Source: Sanderia malayensis (Eukaryota; Cnidaria; Scyphozoa; Semaeostomeae; Pelagiidae). Taken from it: a DNA stretch of 64,000 nt. Position 1 is the first letter of the stretch, and each line of letters starts with the position of its first letter. The stretch is taken from NCBI GenBank assembly GCA_013076295.1, contig RQOL01000616.1, forward strand, positions 5,608,392-5,672,391, written 5' to 3'. Shown here one piece after another: positions 22,601 through 34,705 of this stretch. The notes under the pieces were generated by a model. It made no database searches and was not told the origin of the DNA. It worked only from the letters and a program-made list of their open reading frames with translations. The position numbers were made by a program, and so were the translations under genes.

Positions 22601-25600
22601 TGCAATGACTCAACTTACCATCGCATGCCAGAAAGAGAAATTCATAATCGTCGGTAACGTTGTTGACTGTGATGTCAGGATTAGCTAAAATTAAATTCAA
22701 AGAAATGCTAAGCACTTCGAGTTTCAGAAGATGTTTTTTCATAAGAACGACTTTTATGAGAAGCACCAGAATGGAGAATTGGCACTAAAATATGAATAGC
22801 AAAAGAAAAAAGACATACTGAGATTTAACAAAACTCAAGAAATGAAAAATAGCACAGATTGAAAATAGCAAAGTGGCAAAAAAAAGAAACCAGTAGCATC
22901 GTAAAACGCCAGGCTGGGGCCAGTGCTCTAAAATTTCCATCGTAAATGCCAATAACAACTTAAGCTGGGGTCAGTACTCTTATCAAAAAGGTGTGTTCAC
23001 ACGAGAACGATAAAAAGCGTTCCGAATTGTGTGAAAACCTCTTAAAAAGTTCCGTATCGTTCCATTCCGTTTCCGTCTGAAAGGGGGGCTTAAACTTTCG
23101 CTCATGATATGAGCTTCTACAGGGGGCTGGAAACGTCAGCTTCTGGGTAGACTCATTACATTGCGTTCCTGTATTTCGCTCGAATCTCGCCTGTTGGTAG
23201 AGCGAACGGAGCGAAGGAATGAGCAAAAAAACGCCGGGACGATGTCTAGCTTCTGGGGCCTGGGACAGACAGCATGTTAATTTGGCGGGATGACGCAAAT
23301 GTATTGAAAACGCACACACGACACACGTGCAACACATTATTTTCTTTTGACAGTGACGGCGCTGTTTATTCAAAATGTTGAAATGTCTAAAACTTAGAGT
23401 CATTTAGTCTACTAAGTCTAGAAGACAGAAAGCACCGAAGACTTCAAAACAGACCGGCCAAAAAAGAGATAACAGGTTTGTGGAAACTTTCATATGAAAT
23501 TCGCTGGGAAATGTTACTACACTTGAAAGCATGTTCATATGAGAAAAAACTCCTCACCTGCCAGACCCGGCGTTGATAAGCGACGTAAGTTTCAGGCACC
23601 GTTTATATGAAATTTTTACTTCAGCTACTAGCTACTGCGGTGCTGAGAGGTGAGGTAAAATCAAATGCATACAAGGGATTTTACTCCACTATACCGGTAG
23701 TATTTCGTTTACAGGGAGAAATTTCAAAGTGAAATACAACTCCTATAGGTTAAGGTAATTTTATATTTGTCTTATTCAAAATAACTGTCGTTAAATCACA
23801 ACAAATTATTTTTTATGCTTGAAGATTCATGCAGTAAACTAGAACATGAGGACATCAAAGAGAAATGAGAACATCAAAGTTCTCAATTTCAATTTTGCTC
23901 ATCTGAATTGAACAAAATTCAGTTCACATCTCAAAACTCACCTGTCACGATTTGTTCTTCAACTGACTTTTTTGAATTTCTCTTGAAAACAAAATCTCCC
24001 AGGGCTCTCGATAAGGCTAAATTTCCTACAAAAAGCATTGTGTCATGAATATGGTGCTTTAACTTATACTTGAACAGGTGTGGTCTGGCATCACAATTGC
24101 AGGGTGGCTGGCAAACCAAAGGGGCCCGGTTTAGGGTGGTCCAAGTCTTCGAAAAGGGCCCGTAGTTTTAGTTTACGTTAAAAATCAGAAGGCCCGGGTG
24201 GCGGTCGCCACTTTGCCAACCGGGCCAGACCGCCCATGTACTTGAATTTGTAGAAACGATATTGAAATAGAATTGCGATAATTAGATTGGAAGTCATAAT
24301 AACAGCACAAAAACATACATACCATTAACTCTATTAAACTCAACCCATCCTCCCGCAGCAATAATTCTCTTTGACTCAACTGAAAAATTAGCAGAGACAT
24401 GAAAATAGATGCAGTATGAAAGAATAATATTAAAATCCTTTGAATTTATTAATTAATCCAAATATTCAGAGTAAACTGCTTGGAGATGTTTGATAAGAAA
24501 AAGTCCTGGGGAAACTTAAAAGAGCCCTGTAAGGGGTACTTGACAAAGCTTGAAAATGCCTTACTTTCGTTTGATGGCTTGTGGTCAAATGACAAGGCTT
24601 GAACCTTTCCTGCAATACTTGCAATGGCTCTAGAGTCACCACAATTTGCCTGTAAAGACAAATCCATGTTTTATACCAAACTCAATCACATTATTTTGCA
24701 AGGTACAGCGCTATGCTGTACTTAAAGTGGCACAAAGAAGCAATTTTTGAGTCAAACAGCACATTACCACTAACATTCTGAACAAATAAAAGCTTCAAAC
24801 TTACACAATAGATCTTATTATCTTTGATGAGGGTACAAACAGCTGTAGAGCCAGCCATTTCATCTTTCATTGTTTCATCTGAAATATGAAGATTACAATG
24901 ACATAGGAAATCAAAAAGAAAAATGTCTTTTAACAGAGTGCATTGCAAGATATAGCACCTTCATGGCATGAAATTGCTGGCATACCTTCAAACATATCTG
25001 CATCACAAGTGAGAAAGCCATTCCGTAATGCTTCTACATAGTCACCTTCATCTAAACAGAAACAATATTAGATGAAGAATCTTCACCAACCTGATACTAG
25101 ATTTATAAAATATGATATCTGTAATGTAGCTCACATGAATTAACATATTGCTTTATGTGCTTTGTGTGGAGAGTAAAATTATCAAAAACAGATAACTTAC
25201 TGTAGGCTTCTTGGCTCAGAATTTTCTTATGTAAATAATCACCACAGTAATGTGCAACTTTTGCACCTAAAGGACAGAAAACATTTAAAGATTCCAAGCA
25301 TGAACGGAATATTGACCATTACAAGAGATACAGATACTTTGGTAATTGTTCCATTTACCTCCATGCCCATCAAAAACAGCAAAAAATGAGGCATCTTTAT
25401 CTTCTTTCAGAGAAAGGAAATGACTATGCTTGTCTTCCATATCTTTTTACTCAATTAAGACATCAAACAAACATATATTTTATTGTTGATATTTTCATGA
25501 GAAAATGCTTACAAAGTATTATCCTGTTTGAAAAGACAAATGACATGATCACTGGATTCTTATGATCACTGGAATTTGCGATAAAATATATAGTTTTAAT

Positions 25601-25856
25601 TTGATTTAATATTAAATCAAACATGTTGAAGCTTCTCGTACTACTTTTTGCAATTAAACTTTATGCCTGAATCAACATATTCACACAAATGACATAGTGC
25701 TCGATATTATATGAAAGCTATTCTTAATTAATCTCAGCATAATGAAGGGATACTTATTCGCCATCCTTGCATGCAGGACGATGCCACTCTATAATTGGCA
25801 TTTGATAATGTTTCTGTTTGCTTAGTAGTCACTGGCTCTGAGAGTGTTTGTCCCAT
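19614..25856 (-). CDS. PP2C-family Ser/Thr phosphatase, 11 exons
   Basis: Mn/Mg-dependent phosphatase (PPM family), of the type of nematode ppm-2/T23F11.1 and yeast Ptc2/3. Exons: 25856-25754, 25442-25359, 25266-25201, 25051-24986, 24878-24805, 24649-24565, 24379-24323, 24025-23942, 22684-22619, 22219-22140 and 19862-19614. All phases match, giving 337 aa. The N-terminus MGQTLSEPVT is an N-myristoylation signal, so membrane attachment is likely. Metal and catalytic motifs are SSCMQGWRINMED, FFAVFDGHGG (D59), AGSTAV, ANCGDSRA, NLALSRALGDF, LACDGIWD (D228) and GGLGCDNMT (D277). The acceptor before exon 2 lacks a good pyrimidine tract, the weakest junction. The 2.3-kb last intron carries a MITE. 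The C-terminal tail is charged and low complexity. Confidence 0.95.
19916..20277. mobile_element. PIF/Harbinger-like MITE in the last PP2C intron
   Basis: Terminal inverted repeats of about 39 bases (19916-19954 and 20239-20277) share AGGCCGG(G/C)TTACACTGGG and TTTTTGCTGCAATATT. The element is flanked by TTA on both sides (19913-19915 and 20278-20280), a 3-base target duplication typical of PIF/Harbinger elements. It has no transposase ORF. Confidence 0.72.
25600..25621. repeat. Perfect 22-base AT palindrome in PP2C intron 1
   Basis: TTTGATTTAAT followed directly by its inverse complement. It is perfect over 22 bases with no loop. It could be a cruciform-forming or dimeric homeodomain-type site; no function is shown. 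Confidence 0.6.
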
Positions 25857-28849
25857 TTTATCTGCAACAGACAAAAATATTGCAATATCATATCTATGTC
25901 CACATTCTCCCTTGCAAATACATTTTAATGACTTAACTGGTTGCTCATTGATATTTGTTACTATAAAAGAAATCCCTAGATATTTGGAAAACAGAGTTGT
26001 GATGTCTTGTTGTGGTGCTTAAATAAACAACAACAACAACAGCAGAGCAAGGAAACCAGAGTACATTGCCAATTATTTTTATGTGACAAAATGTGCGTTT
26101 TATTGCATTTGTGTGTGCAAATAAAGGTAAAGAGTTGGCTTCCATTTTCCTCAGTACCTTATGTCTGCATGTAAAACAACAAACAATGATGCATTGTAGA
26201 AATAAACATTTTTTCAACATGTTAATTAAAAATATGGCACTACTTTATTGGTGCACCAAATTACAACCTTTATTAAACTTCACTGATTTTATGTATGGCT
26301 TAGTTCACACGAATTCGAAAAAAGAAAATTAGGAAGGAAGGAAACTTGTTCATCACGAACAAGGACGCTTGTTTTTTTATAAATTAAACTTCACTTATTT
26401 AACAGACCAGCCATCGAACTTAGACCTCGTATGGTCTTAATGATATGAATTAGTAAATTGTAATATAACGCGTCGCTTTGAAAGTTATTTGACAAAGAAA
26501 AAGCTTTCATTTTCCTTCTCTCCCAGACTTCATTTCTGTGGGCCTAACTTGCCTCATCGCACACATTTCAAAACATAGCGAAAGAAATAATGATACAGGC
26601 TTACGTCCAAGGAATTGGAATCAACAGAGATGAATAATGACCATTATTAATTATAAATTATCAATAATAACCTTACCATACCACTTATATCAGTCAATAT
26701 TAATCATAATTTCAAAATGGACATCCAAATACGTCCACCGCAGCAGTGTGTTTACTGTATTTCTTCGCAAAACAAAACAATAATCCAAATCAATAACAAT
26801 AGGTACTACGATTTGATTGGTTGCTGCAACAGAAATCCCCAAATTTGCAAAAAGTTCTTCTCACACATGAATTGTTATGATGTGCCTTTTTTCGTGAAAA
26901 AGATAAAAAAACGACATAACAAACTTATGGCTTTCTTTTTATTCAATACTAACCTTTATAAACGCTATTGTCTGCTGCTAATTAATAAATTATTGGCTTA
27001 AACCTGCGCTCAAAAAACCATGTAAAACAATGTCTGATTATGTATCAATGTTGATACATATGTTGCAATATCAAGCAAGGATGAAGTGCTTTGTCTGAGA
27101 GGACTGGAATCGAGTACCCCATTCTAAACATAGCTTTCAGGGGTACATTTAGCATACTTTTAATTTGTGCAATGGGGACTGTAGCTTCCCTCTAGTGACA
27201 TGAAAAAATGTCAATATGTCCATTTTTAGCTTATATTAAGCTGTATGCATGTGCTATAACATCAGTTTTCATTAATAATACCGAAAACATTTAAACACAA
27301 AATATTTTGCATATATTAAGCATGCTATTTGCATATCATGAAAATAGCATTTCTCTTTTCAGCAAGGGCTACCAAACTCAACAAGTTGAAGTTTCATTTA
27401 ACTTTTATTTGTTTTTGGCTGTTTTCATTATTTTGCATCCATTTTACTAGGGTACCTTACCGATCTTAAAAGGCACTATTTCGGGAAAAGAGAAACATGA
27501 AACCGAAACTGACAACAAGCATGGCGAGGGAGGCTACACTAATCAGGCTGCTATTTGAAAATCGTGAGATTTCTTTGCTGTCTATCTTGTTATTTTAACA
27601 GAGTGACCTTTGTACGCTCGAAACAATTGCACTCTACTGCAAACCTATTCAAGGCTCTAAAGTAAGTATATTCGTGGGCTGTAGTTCAATGACAAGTTTG
27701 ACAGTCTGAAAAATCACACTGTGGTCCAGTCTCCACTCCGAATGTTAACTACTTTTGTCTATGATTTTACTTAGATTGTACCACGCAAAATGCTTCTTGG
27801 GCATTGTGAATAAGGTCTCGTAATTTTTCTGCAAGCTCTCGAAAGTCACCTGGAACTTTTCCTTGCTCTAAATAGGAATCCAAAGATGTCGAATTATGAT
27901 GGTATTATTTTGGTGCAGAAAGCTGAATGGCTATCATTGACGCCGGTACGGGAAAAAAGACAGACGACTACCTGATTTTGGTGCATTTGTACATTGTACC
28001 ACGTCTATCGCAGAAGTGTTTTCAATACACGCTCGGAGAGCTTGGAAGGGGTAGTGGTGTTAGTGAAAGCTTTGTATGTGCTACGGTTAGAATCGTTTAT
28101 GTGGAAACTGTGGAGAAAAGTGCTTGGAGTCAGTGAATGAAGCAAAGCAAGCAAGACTTTGCCGCACTTCCAAGAAGCACATTATTCGTAAAAACTTACT
28201 AGCAAGGCAAGACTCACAAAGTACCATCAACGTATTAATGCCAGTGAGTCACTCTGGCTAGAAAACATGTCAGTTGAGTGGGGGGGGATCATGCCATATC
28301 CTGGGGGTATGGCTAATTAGTCAATGAATAACGGCAAAGGTTATTTTGAAGCATGAATTTTCCTAACAGAAGATTCAATAGCCCCTAAATAGCATCAAAA
28401 TACCATTGATATTCATAATCTGCCCAAAAATGATTTTAGAAATTAACTTGATAGTCTCCGGGTGATATTAAAAGTTACCCCCGATTTTTAGATATTTTCA
28501 AAGATTATGATATTTTCCAATATTTTGGACCTCGCCTCTATATTTGGAAAACGGCCCCTATCTGACAAAGCAACACCCAGATTAATAATCTACGCAAAAA
28601 CGAGTTAGAAAAAGAGTTAGTCTTGTAAATTGTCAGATCGGGTAGTAATGCTCCCCCAATGGCATCTGGCCCATGATATAAGTATTGTACTAACGTGCCA
28701 ATCCAAAATCAAATTTCTGACAGTAGACTTCAGGCAGGATGTTGAAACTTGTTTCTTGTACCCAACCCTCCTCCCCGAGCCCGAAGATTTGGTTTGGGTG
28801 TGTTCCAGAACCCGCCCATGACAGTGTAAATGGTGCCGGAATTTTAAAG
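25857..28849. other. Divergent spacer between PP2C and the second KLF
   Basis: About 3 kb holding both promoters. A 94-codon ORF at 26717-27001 (+) lacks motifs and is probably chance. On -, about 27886-27770 reads as some 40 codons with good amino-acid composition (SLDSYLEQGKVPGDF, then ELAEKLRDLI) ending in a stop. It could be a terminal exon or a gene remnant, but no partner exon was found. GC-rich patches near 28.3-28.5 kb look repetitive. Confidence 0.4.
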
Positions 28850-31800
28850 ATGGAATCCTCAGCTGTGGAACGTCATGATAAAATGGTGATGATCTCTACA
28901 AACAAGGTGAAAGAAACCCAAGATCAAGCTTGCCAGTTTGATGGCATTCCAGGTAATGCTTTTATTTACTGCTACACTTTAAGGGAGATTCGTATGCCTT
29001 GTATTGTTATGTTAGGCCATCCTCCTCCACCAAATCTCACGTCCACATCATCATTGATATGGTCTCATGTTTCATTCTGTTTGTTCTCATGTGTTTTCAT
29101 TTTGCTGCCTATTTGTAGATCAAGAGGTAGAAACATCGCAATGCGATGCCTGTACTTCAACATCAAGGTAAATAATCAGTATCGTTAAGGATGTTGTTTT
29201 GGTTTACTGGCTTTCTCTCCTGGGGTATTTCTCTGTCTCAGTTCGGTATGGAAGAGGGTGGAGTGTCCTTTTTGAGAATCTCACTTTGAATTCAGGGGCG
29301 CGGCTTTCTCGCAGCTTTTGACAAGTTTAGTTCATATCGTTGTTCTTTCTTCTTGACTTTCATTTCCGCGAATTTTCTATGAGTCATCAAGATAACGCAC
29401 TTAGATATTACACGGAAAATTGTCACTGGATGTTTATACATTGAACTACTCTCAAATTACAAGCGCACGGTTTTTTGAGTGGATTATGTATTACGTTGCA
29501 CGTTTATTTTTCAACTTTGCCTGATCATGACACTGCCTGTGAACATCGTACCACATTTTACCTATTGTTAATTGTCATTGTAAAAGCATTTCTGGAGTTT
29601 TTATGAGCTATCCTTTTGATTGTCATACGTTTTTTCGAATCCCAGACTGGGTTGGCTTTATATTCCGAGTTTGTTAACAACAGTGGCCTGAAAATTCTTT
29701 ATTCTGACAAGTCCTTGCCCAAGGTTGTTGCACGCAGCTTGGGTCTGGCCTAAGGCGTGGCTGCATATTCTCACAATCGTCGCGCTACCAGGTTCATCGA
29801 GGCGTATCCAATATCCGCCATTGTTTTTGAAACCAAGCAAAATTCAAGGCTTCCCTTGTTCTATTGTGCAAATATCAAGAGACCTCTTTTTAAGACACCC
29901 GTCGTGTTGTTTCTGCAAATCCTCTGGAATTTTCCACCCAGGTTTTGCTTGATAAGCTTCCCAAGTATCCATACAATAAGAACATGGTGAAAACAAAGGT
30001 CTTCAACATTGTTATTAACTATACACAAAACAAAGCTGCTAACCATTACATGGGAATGTTTTTAATTTTTATCAATGCTGCTCTTGCATTGCAAAATGTT
30101 TATTAGATTATAAAGTTGTTTTGGAGTTAAGTGGCTTGCACGTGCTGGGAAATGTCATATTTCCATTGCTTCACTAATTTTACAGTGTAATAAAGAAAGG
30201 GCTTTGAATAAGTGCATCAATTGCTAATCTATATTTTGTAAAGTGAGTAATTTTTTCCTGTGAGAGATCACGTTATAAGAATTAGATCAATGTAGAGTTA
30301 GCATAAAGTTATGATTTATAGTAACAAAACTTTCCTGTTCTTTTTTAGCCCCAGTGATTTTGACGGACAGCACCACAAATTCATTCTACCTCACATTGTA
30401 AGTAATTTATAACCTTATAAAGACTCAATTTTGTTAGAACTGTTTCCTAGAGACTTGTTGTAACATTTAGTGAGTGTTCAATATACTCAGCAGTTATTCA
30501 GATATACTTTAATTTTTTTGATATTGAATATAAAATTTCAATGCGTAGGAATCTGGTGAACAGCCTCACCAAGGCACCACAATAATATACCCGAGGTCAG
30601 ATGCTGATTCCAATGGAGAAGAAAAGGTACACCTAAATCTATCTTATTATATTTTTATCACATATTTACAAAATTCAATAGCAGATATGCCAGCTGCTGA
30701 ATCTACAAAAGAAGAAAATTAATTTAATACATGCATAGTTTTATTTCTCATCATTATAATGTTTTTGTATGTTTTTCAGTGCATTCATTGCCAAGAGGCT
30801 GCTGCAAGGGAGGCTGCATCAGATAGATTACCAATGCCATCAACAATATTCTATCCAACAACAATAGCTACAACCGTTCTTCAGCAGGTATAACATCCAT
30901 TTACTTTCAAACCTACTCACATACAATATAAAATTGCATTGGATAATATTGTACGCATGTAGTAAAGTATATGCCACAGTAACAACACAGTCATAGTGTG
31001 CTGTACTTTTTTCACATGTTTGTGCCATCCATGAATTTGAAGTTCTATGAGATGAAGATTCAATCATTTTGCTTCTCCCTTATAGACCATGTTTATATCA
31101 TGTGCTTTTTTAAACTTAGAATGATATTCGACCATCAATGATAACTACAGAAGCAGGTTCATCAAGACCATACAGCTTTATTGAATACACTAGAGATTCC
31201 GTCGTTGTTTCACGTGACAAACTACCAAGCGTAACCATAGTTGATCCAAGGCACATGCCCGGTTCTCCAGGCCATGTTCACGAATACAGACAACTTCCAA
31301 GAGGCAGTCCATCTCATGATGGCTCATATCAATCATCACCGTCAGCATCTTCACCTGATAGGTTAGCCATGTTCTTTTTAATTTTACTTTTAACTTGCTT
31401 GGAAGGAGTCCAGAATAAATAATGAATGAATAAGTGATGGAGCTTAAGTGGAGTGAGGAAATGCAAAGCTGTGAGAAACAATTTTCTTGTTTTACTTCTC
31501 AGGATTTTTGACTGGCTGTTAAGAAGGTCTGTTTTTAATACTAAAAAAGTTGATTTCTTGATTTTTTTATTTGTAGGATACGAACAACAAGTACCATCAT
31601 TCCCCCGTCGGGTTCCACAGTATTGTTACAACCAATTTTGCCGAAACCAGAGCCAGGGTAAGTTGACAGTTTTATTAATGTTGTTCTTCTATTAATAGAA
31701 TCAGTCTTCCATGCTGTTTGATACGATCATAAGAATCATAGATTGTTCTCTATATAAAGATTTAATGCCAAATTCATTATTTGTTTACAAACAGACCAAT

Positions 31801-32593
31801 TGCACCATAATTAACACACTCTTACTGCCTTGTATTATTGCTCAATTATGACGTAAATGGATTTATAAAGTCATATAATTATCAAAAACTTTAACGAAAT
31901 TCAATTCCTATTATATTATTTGGAAGGTCTAATCAAGTACTATTCAATGGCATCATTTTTCATCTGTACAATACAAAAATAAAAAGATATGGCAGCATTT
32001 CTTTCAAAAATGTGTAAAATAACGTCGTTAAAAATTCTTCCGGTCAAAATTTCAAATGGAAACTTGGCTTGAATTTTATAACAAATAATTCTTAAAAAAA
32101 CCCAAGGTCATTAACTTTGCTAGATCGTACGAAAAGACTCTGTGCTAGATTAAATCCGGTTTACTTGAAAATCTTGCACATGTATACGAAACAGACAAAA
32201 CAAATTGGCTATCTTCTACTTTATATGATAACATGTTGGTTTGCTGCGTAAGCATTGGTTATAGTTATTTTTAAGATCTAATCAACGTAATGTATTTAAC
32301 TTTGCAGGTCTCCGTCTAGTATGAAAACGAAACGACGTACACACCGCTGTTCATACGAGGGCTGCGACAAGATCTACACGAAAAGCTCGCATTTGAAGGC
32401 TCACATGCGTACGCACACGGGTGAAAAGCCGTACGAGTGTTCGTGGGATGGCTGTTCGTGGAGATTCGCACGATCCGATGAACTCACACGACACTATCGA
32501 AAGCACACAGGCTCGAAGCCATTTAAGTGCCCGCACTGTGCACGCTCGTTTTCACGTTCCGATCACCTGTCTCTTCACATGAAGAGACATTGA
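28850..32593 (+). CDS. Kruppel-like factor, eight exons
   Basis: Second KLF of the window, orientation opposite to the KLF5-like gene, with PP2C between them. Exons: 28850-28952, 29119-29167, 30349-30397, 30549-30626, 30780-30887, 31120-31361, 31577-31657 and 32308-32593. All phases fit, giving 331 aa. Three KLF fingers span 251-331 (C251 [27 protein letters not shown], ending HMKRH at the stop). The N-terminal part has a hydrophobic segment [19 protein letters not shown] just before the fingers and Ser/Pro-rich stretches. I saw no PVDLS-type CtBP motif and cannot place it in a vertebrate KLF subgroup. The start [10 protein letters not shown] has A at -3 and G at +4; the frame is open further upstream, so an earlier start cannot be excluded. 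Confidence 0.9.
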
Positions 32594-34705
32594 ATGGGTG
32601 AATGCTTCATTGTCATTCGTACATCATGTTTATATCCATCATTGTGATAAGGATGATGTAGCTGTAATTGCGTTGCCGTGTTGTAAGTACGTTCAAGCTT
32701 GTGATTTTGATTATTTTATAAATATGATTACATGTGAATACAATTTATCAACGAGGTCACTCAATTAGATGTAGGCGTTCTTGTATATCTCCCTTTTTGG
32801 CGTTAATTTCCCATGCATTAATAGTTTTCAGTCCTTTCGCTACTCATTGGAGCGAAGACACACTTAAAGCGCTTGTTTTTTCTGCAAATATGTCATATGC
32901 ACAAGCCATTTCCAGAATAAACACCGATATGTTAGATGTATAGCATATGACGTTCTTTTGTTATTGGTGGCTCGCACGAAGCTGCCAACATGTTCTTTAC
33001 ACGCTTCCTTCTATCTGAAATATCTCCACCTTTTGTTTTAAATGTAATTAAAGATATATCACATATATATATATATATATATATCATATATATATATATA
33101 TATACTAATCGTGCTTTTTATTTGCATCGTCGGTAACTATACCTAACACTTATTCGTAGCTTGCAGTTTTCTTAAAATGTAGAAAGCCTATTTGGAGTAA
33201 TAATTTTTAACAGAAAGCTGGGGATAGGTACAGTAAAAATGACGCAAGGCTATTCTGAACTTGCATTGTTATCTTTGATTAATGCATATTGTTTGTACAT
33301 TAAGCTTTTGAGGAGAGTATATAACTTTTGATTGTACTAATTGCGGCCATTAATTTAAAACAGGAAAGCTGTCAAAGGTGTAAGTCATAAATTGCTTTAA
33401 TATTGATGGCGAATATTCTATTTTGTTTCTATTTACTTAGTCGCATTTTTGAGTGCTAATTGAGAGAGGATTACTGTATTGTATATTATATAATACAGCT
33501 ATGCATATGTATGTAGCTATTTCTAAAGCAATAGAGGCATGGAAATCAAGAACGTGTATTATCTTTGGTAGGTAGCAAGGGATAGAGAACCGACACGAGG
33601 GAAGTGAATATAGCACTGTGACACCAAACTTGTGAAGAACATATTTTCTCATATAGTTAAACCACACATTAAACGGAATGGATATGACCATATAAATAAG
33701 TACGTGTATATGCATCGTGATTAAAATACATCGTTTCGATTACCATAACAAATTGATTATACCATCGACATCTGCGTTATCTCAAACATTGGCTACCTCC
33801 AACGAATTTTCATTTCCCCTCCCTTTCTTATAAAATATAGCTAGTTGAGACATCCGTTGCTATCTCGAAAAAATTTCAATTTCCCTTGCGAGTTCGAGAT
33901 AGCTGATATTAACCGTTATGTATTATTTATGAACTGCTGCATTCGGTAATGGACTTTGTTCGCTAAACATTTTTGTTGCTATAATAAAGAAACCTTGTTA
34001 AAAATTGTATTCATACAAAGGGAACATAAAGATAAAGAATGCCAAGTTTGAAAAATGAAAGTTTAAATTTGTAGAGCGAAGTTTAATGAAAATATTCGCT
34101 TTAAGTTTCACCTTTTATTTTTACATTGTCTTTTAAACTTTTTATCTCCTGAACATTATATATGCTCTTTAAATATTAATTGTTCTTGACAAAATTTCTA
34201 TTTTCGCAACAAATGTTTAACAAACATGAGCCCGTTACTGAATGCAACATTCACGTTTTATACCACAAATCACACCTATTTAATTATGAAATAGCAGAAT
34301 ATATAATGCCCAAGATACCAAGATAATAAAAATGCATATTTTAAGATAATATAATAGAAAATCAATAACACCCAGTAGAATATAAAGATTAAATAGGTTT
34401 ATAAGTATAAGTTCACTCCTTACAAAACGAAAAAAATTTAAATCAGATGTTTTGCGAATGCATTATAGAATACACAGCGTCATTTTTGTTTCCCCAGAAT
34501 TGAAAAGTCGTAAATGTAAAACATTGTATGTAAGATGCATAGTGTGCAAGTGCAATGTTTTGGAAATACAAAATTTTCAAATTCAGTTCTAGCAATTGTC
34601 AAGAAGACTAACCTATAGAGAAAACAGTCATGTGAAGAAGCAAAGTCGTGTTGAAGTAAACAAAAGGATACGCTTTATAAATGTTTGGCATGTGAACAAG
34701 TTCTT
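32594..34705. other. 3' UTR and intergenic DNA, no gene seen
   Basis: Left part is probably the 3' UTR of the second KLF. The right part is AT-rich and reaches the 3' end of the oxidoreductase gene on -. It contains the TA microsatellite at 33.06-33.1 kb. Short ORFs lack support. Confidence 0.5.
33062..33105. repeat. (TA)n microsatellite
   Basis: Two runs of alternating TA separated by a single C, about 44 bases in all. Confidence 0.95.

Noticed and set aside
22960..23403. 147-codon ORF on - inside PP2C intron 8
   Set aside because: Intronic, repeat-like nucleotide texture, no family features; PP2C exons on both sides splice over it.
24060..24240. GC-rich segment with GGTCTGGC/GCCAGACC inverted words in PP2C intron 7-8 region
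   Set aside because: Inverted match limited to about 9 bases; not enough to call an element.
26717..27001. 94-codon Cys-containing ORF on +
   Set aside because: No signal peptide or spacing pattern, strongly AT-driven residue choice (N, K, I, F).
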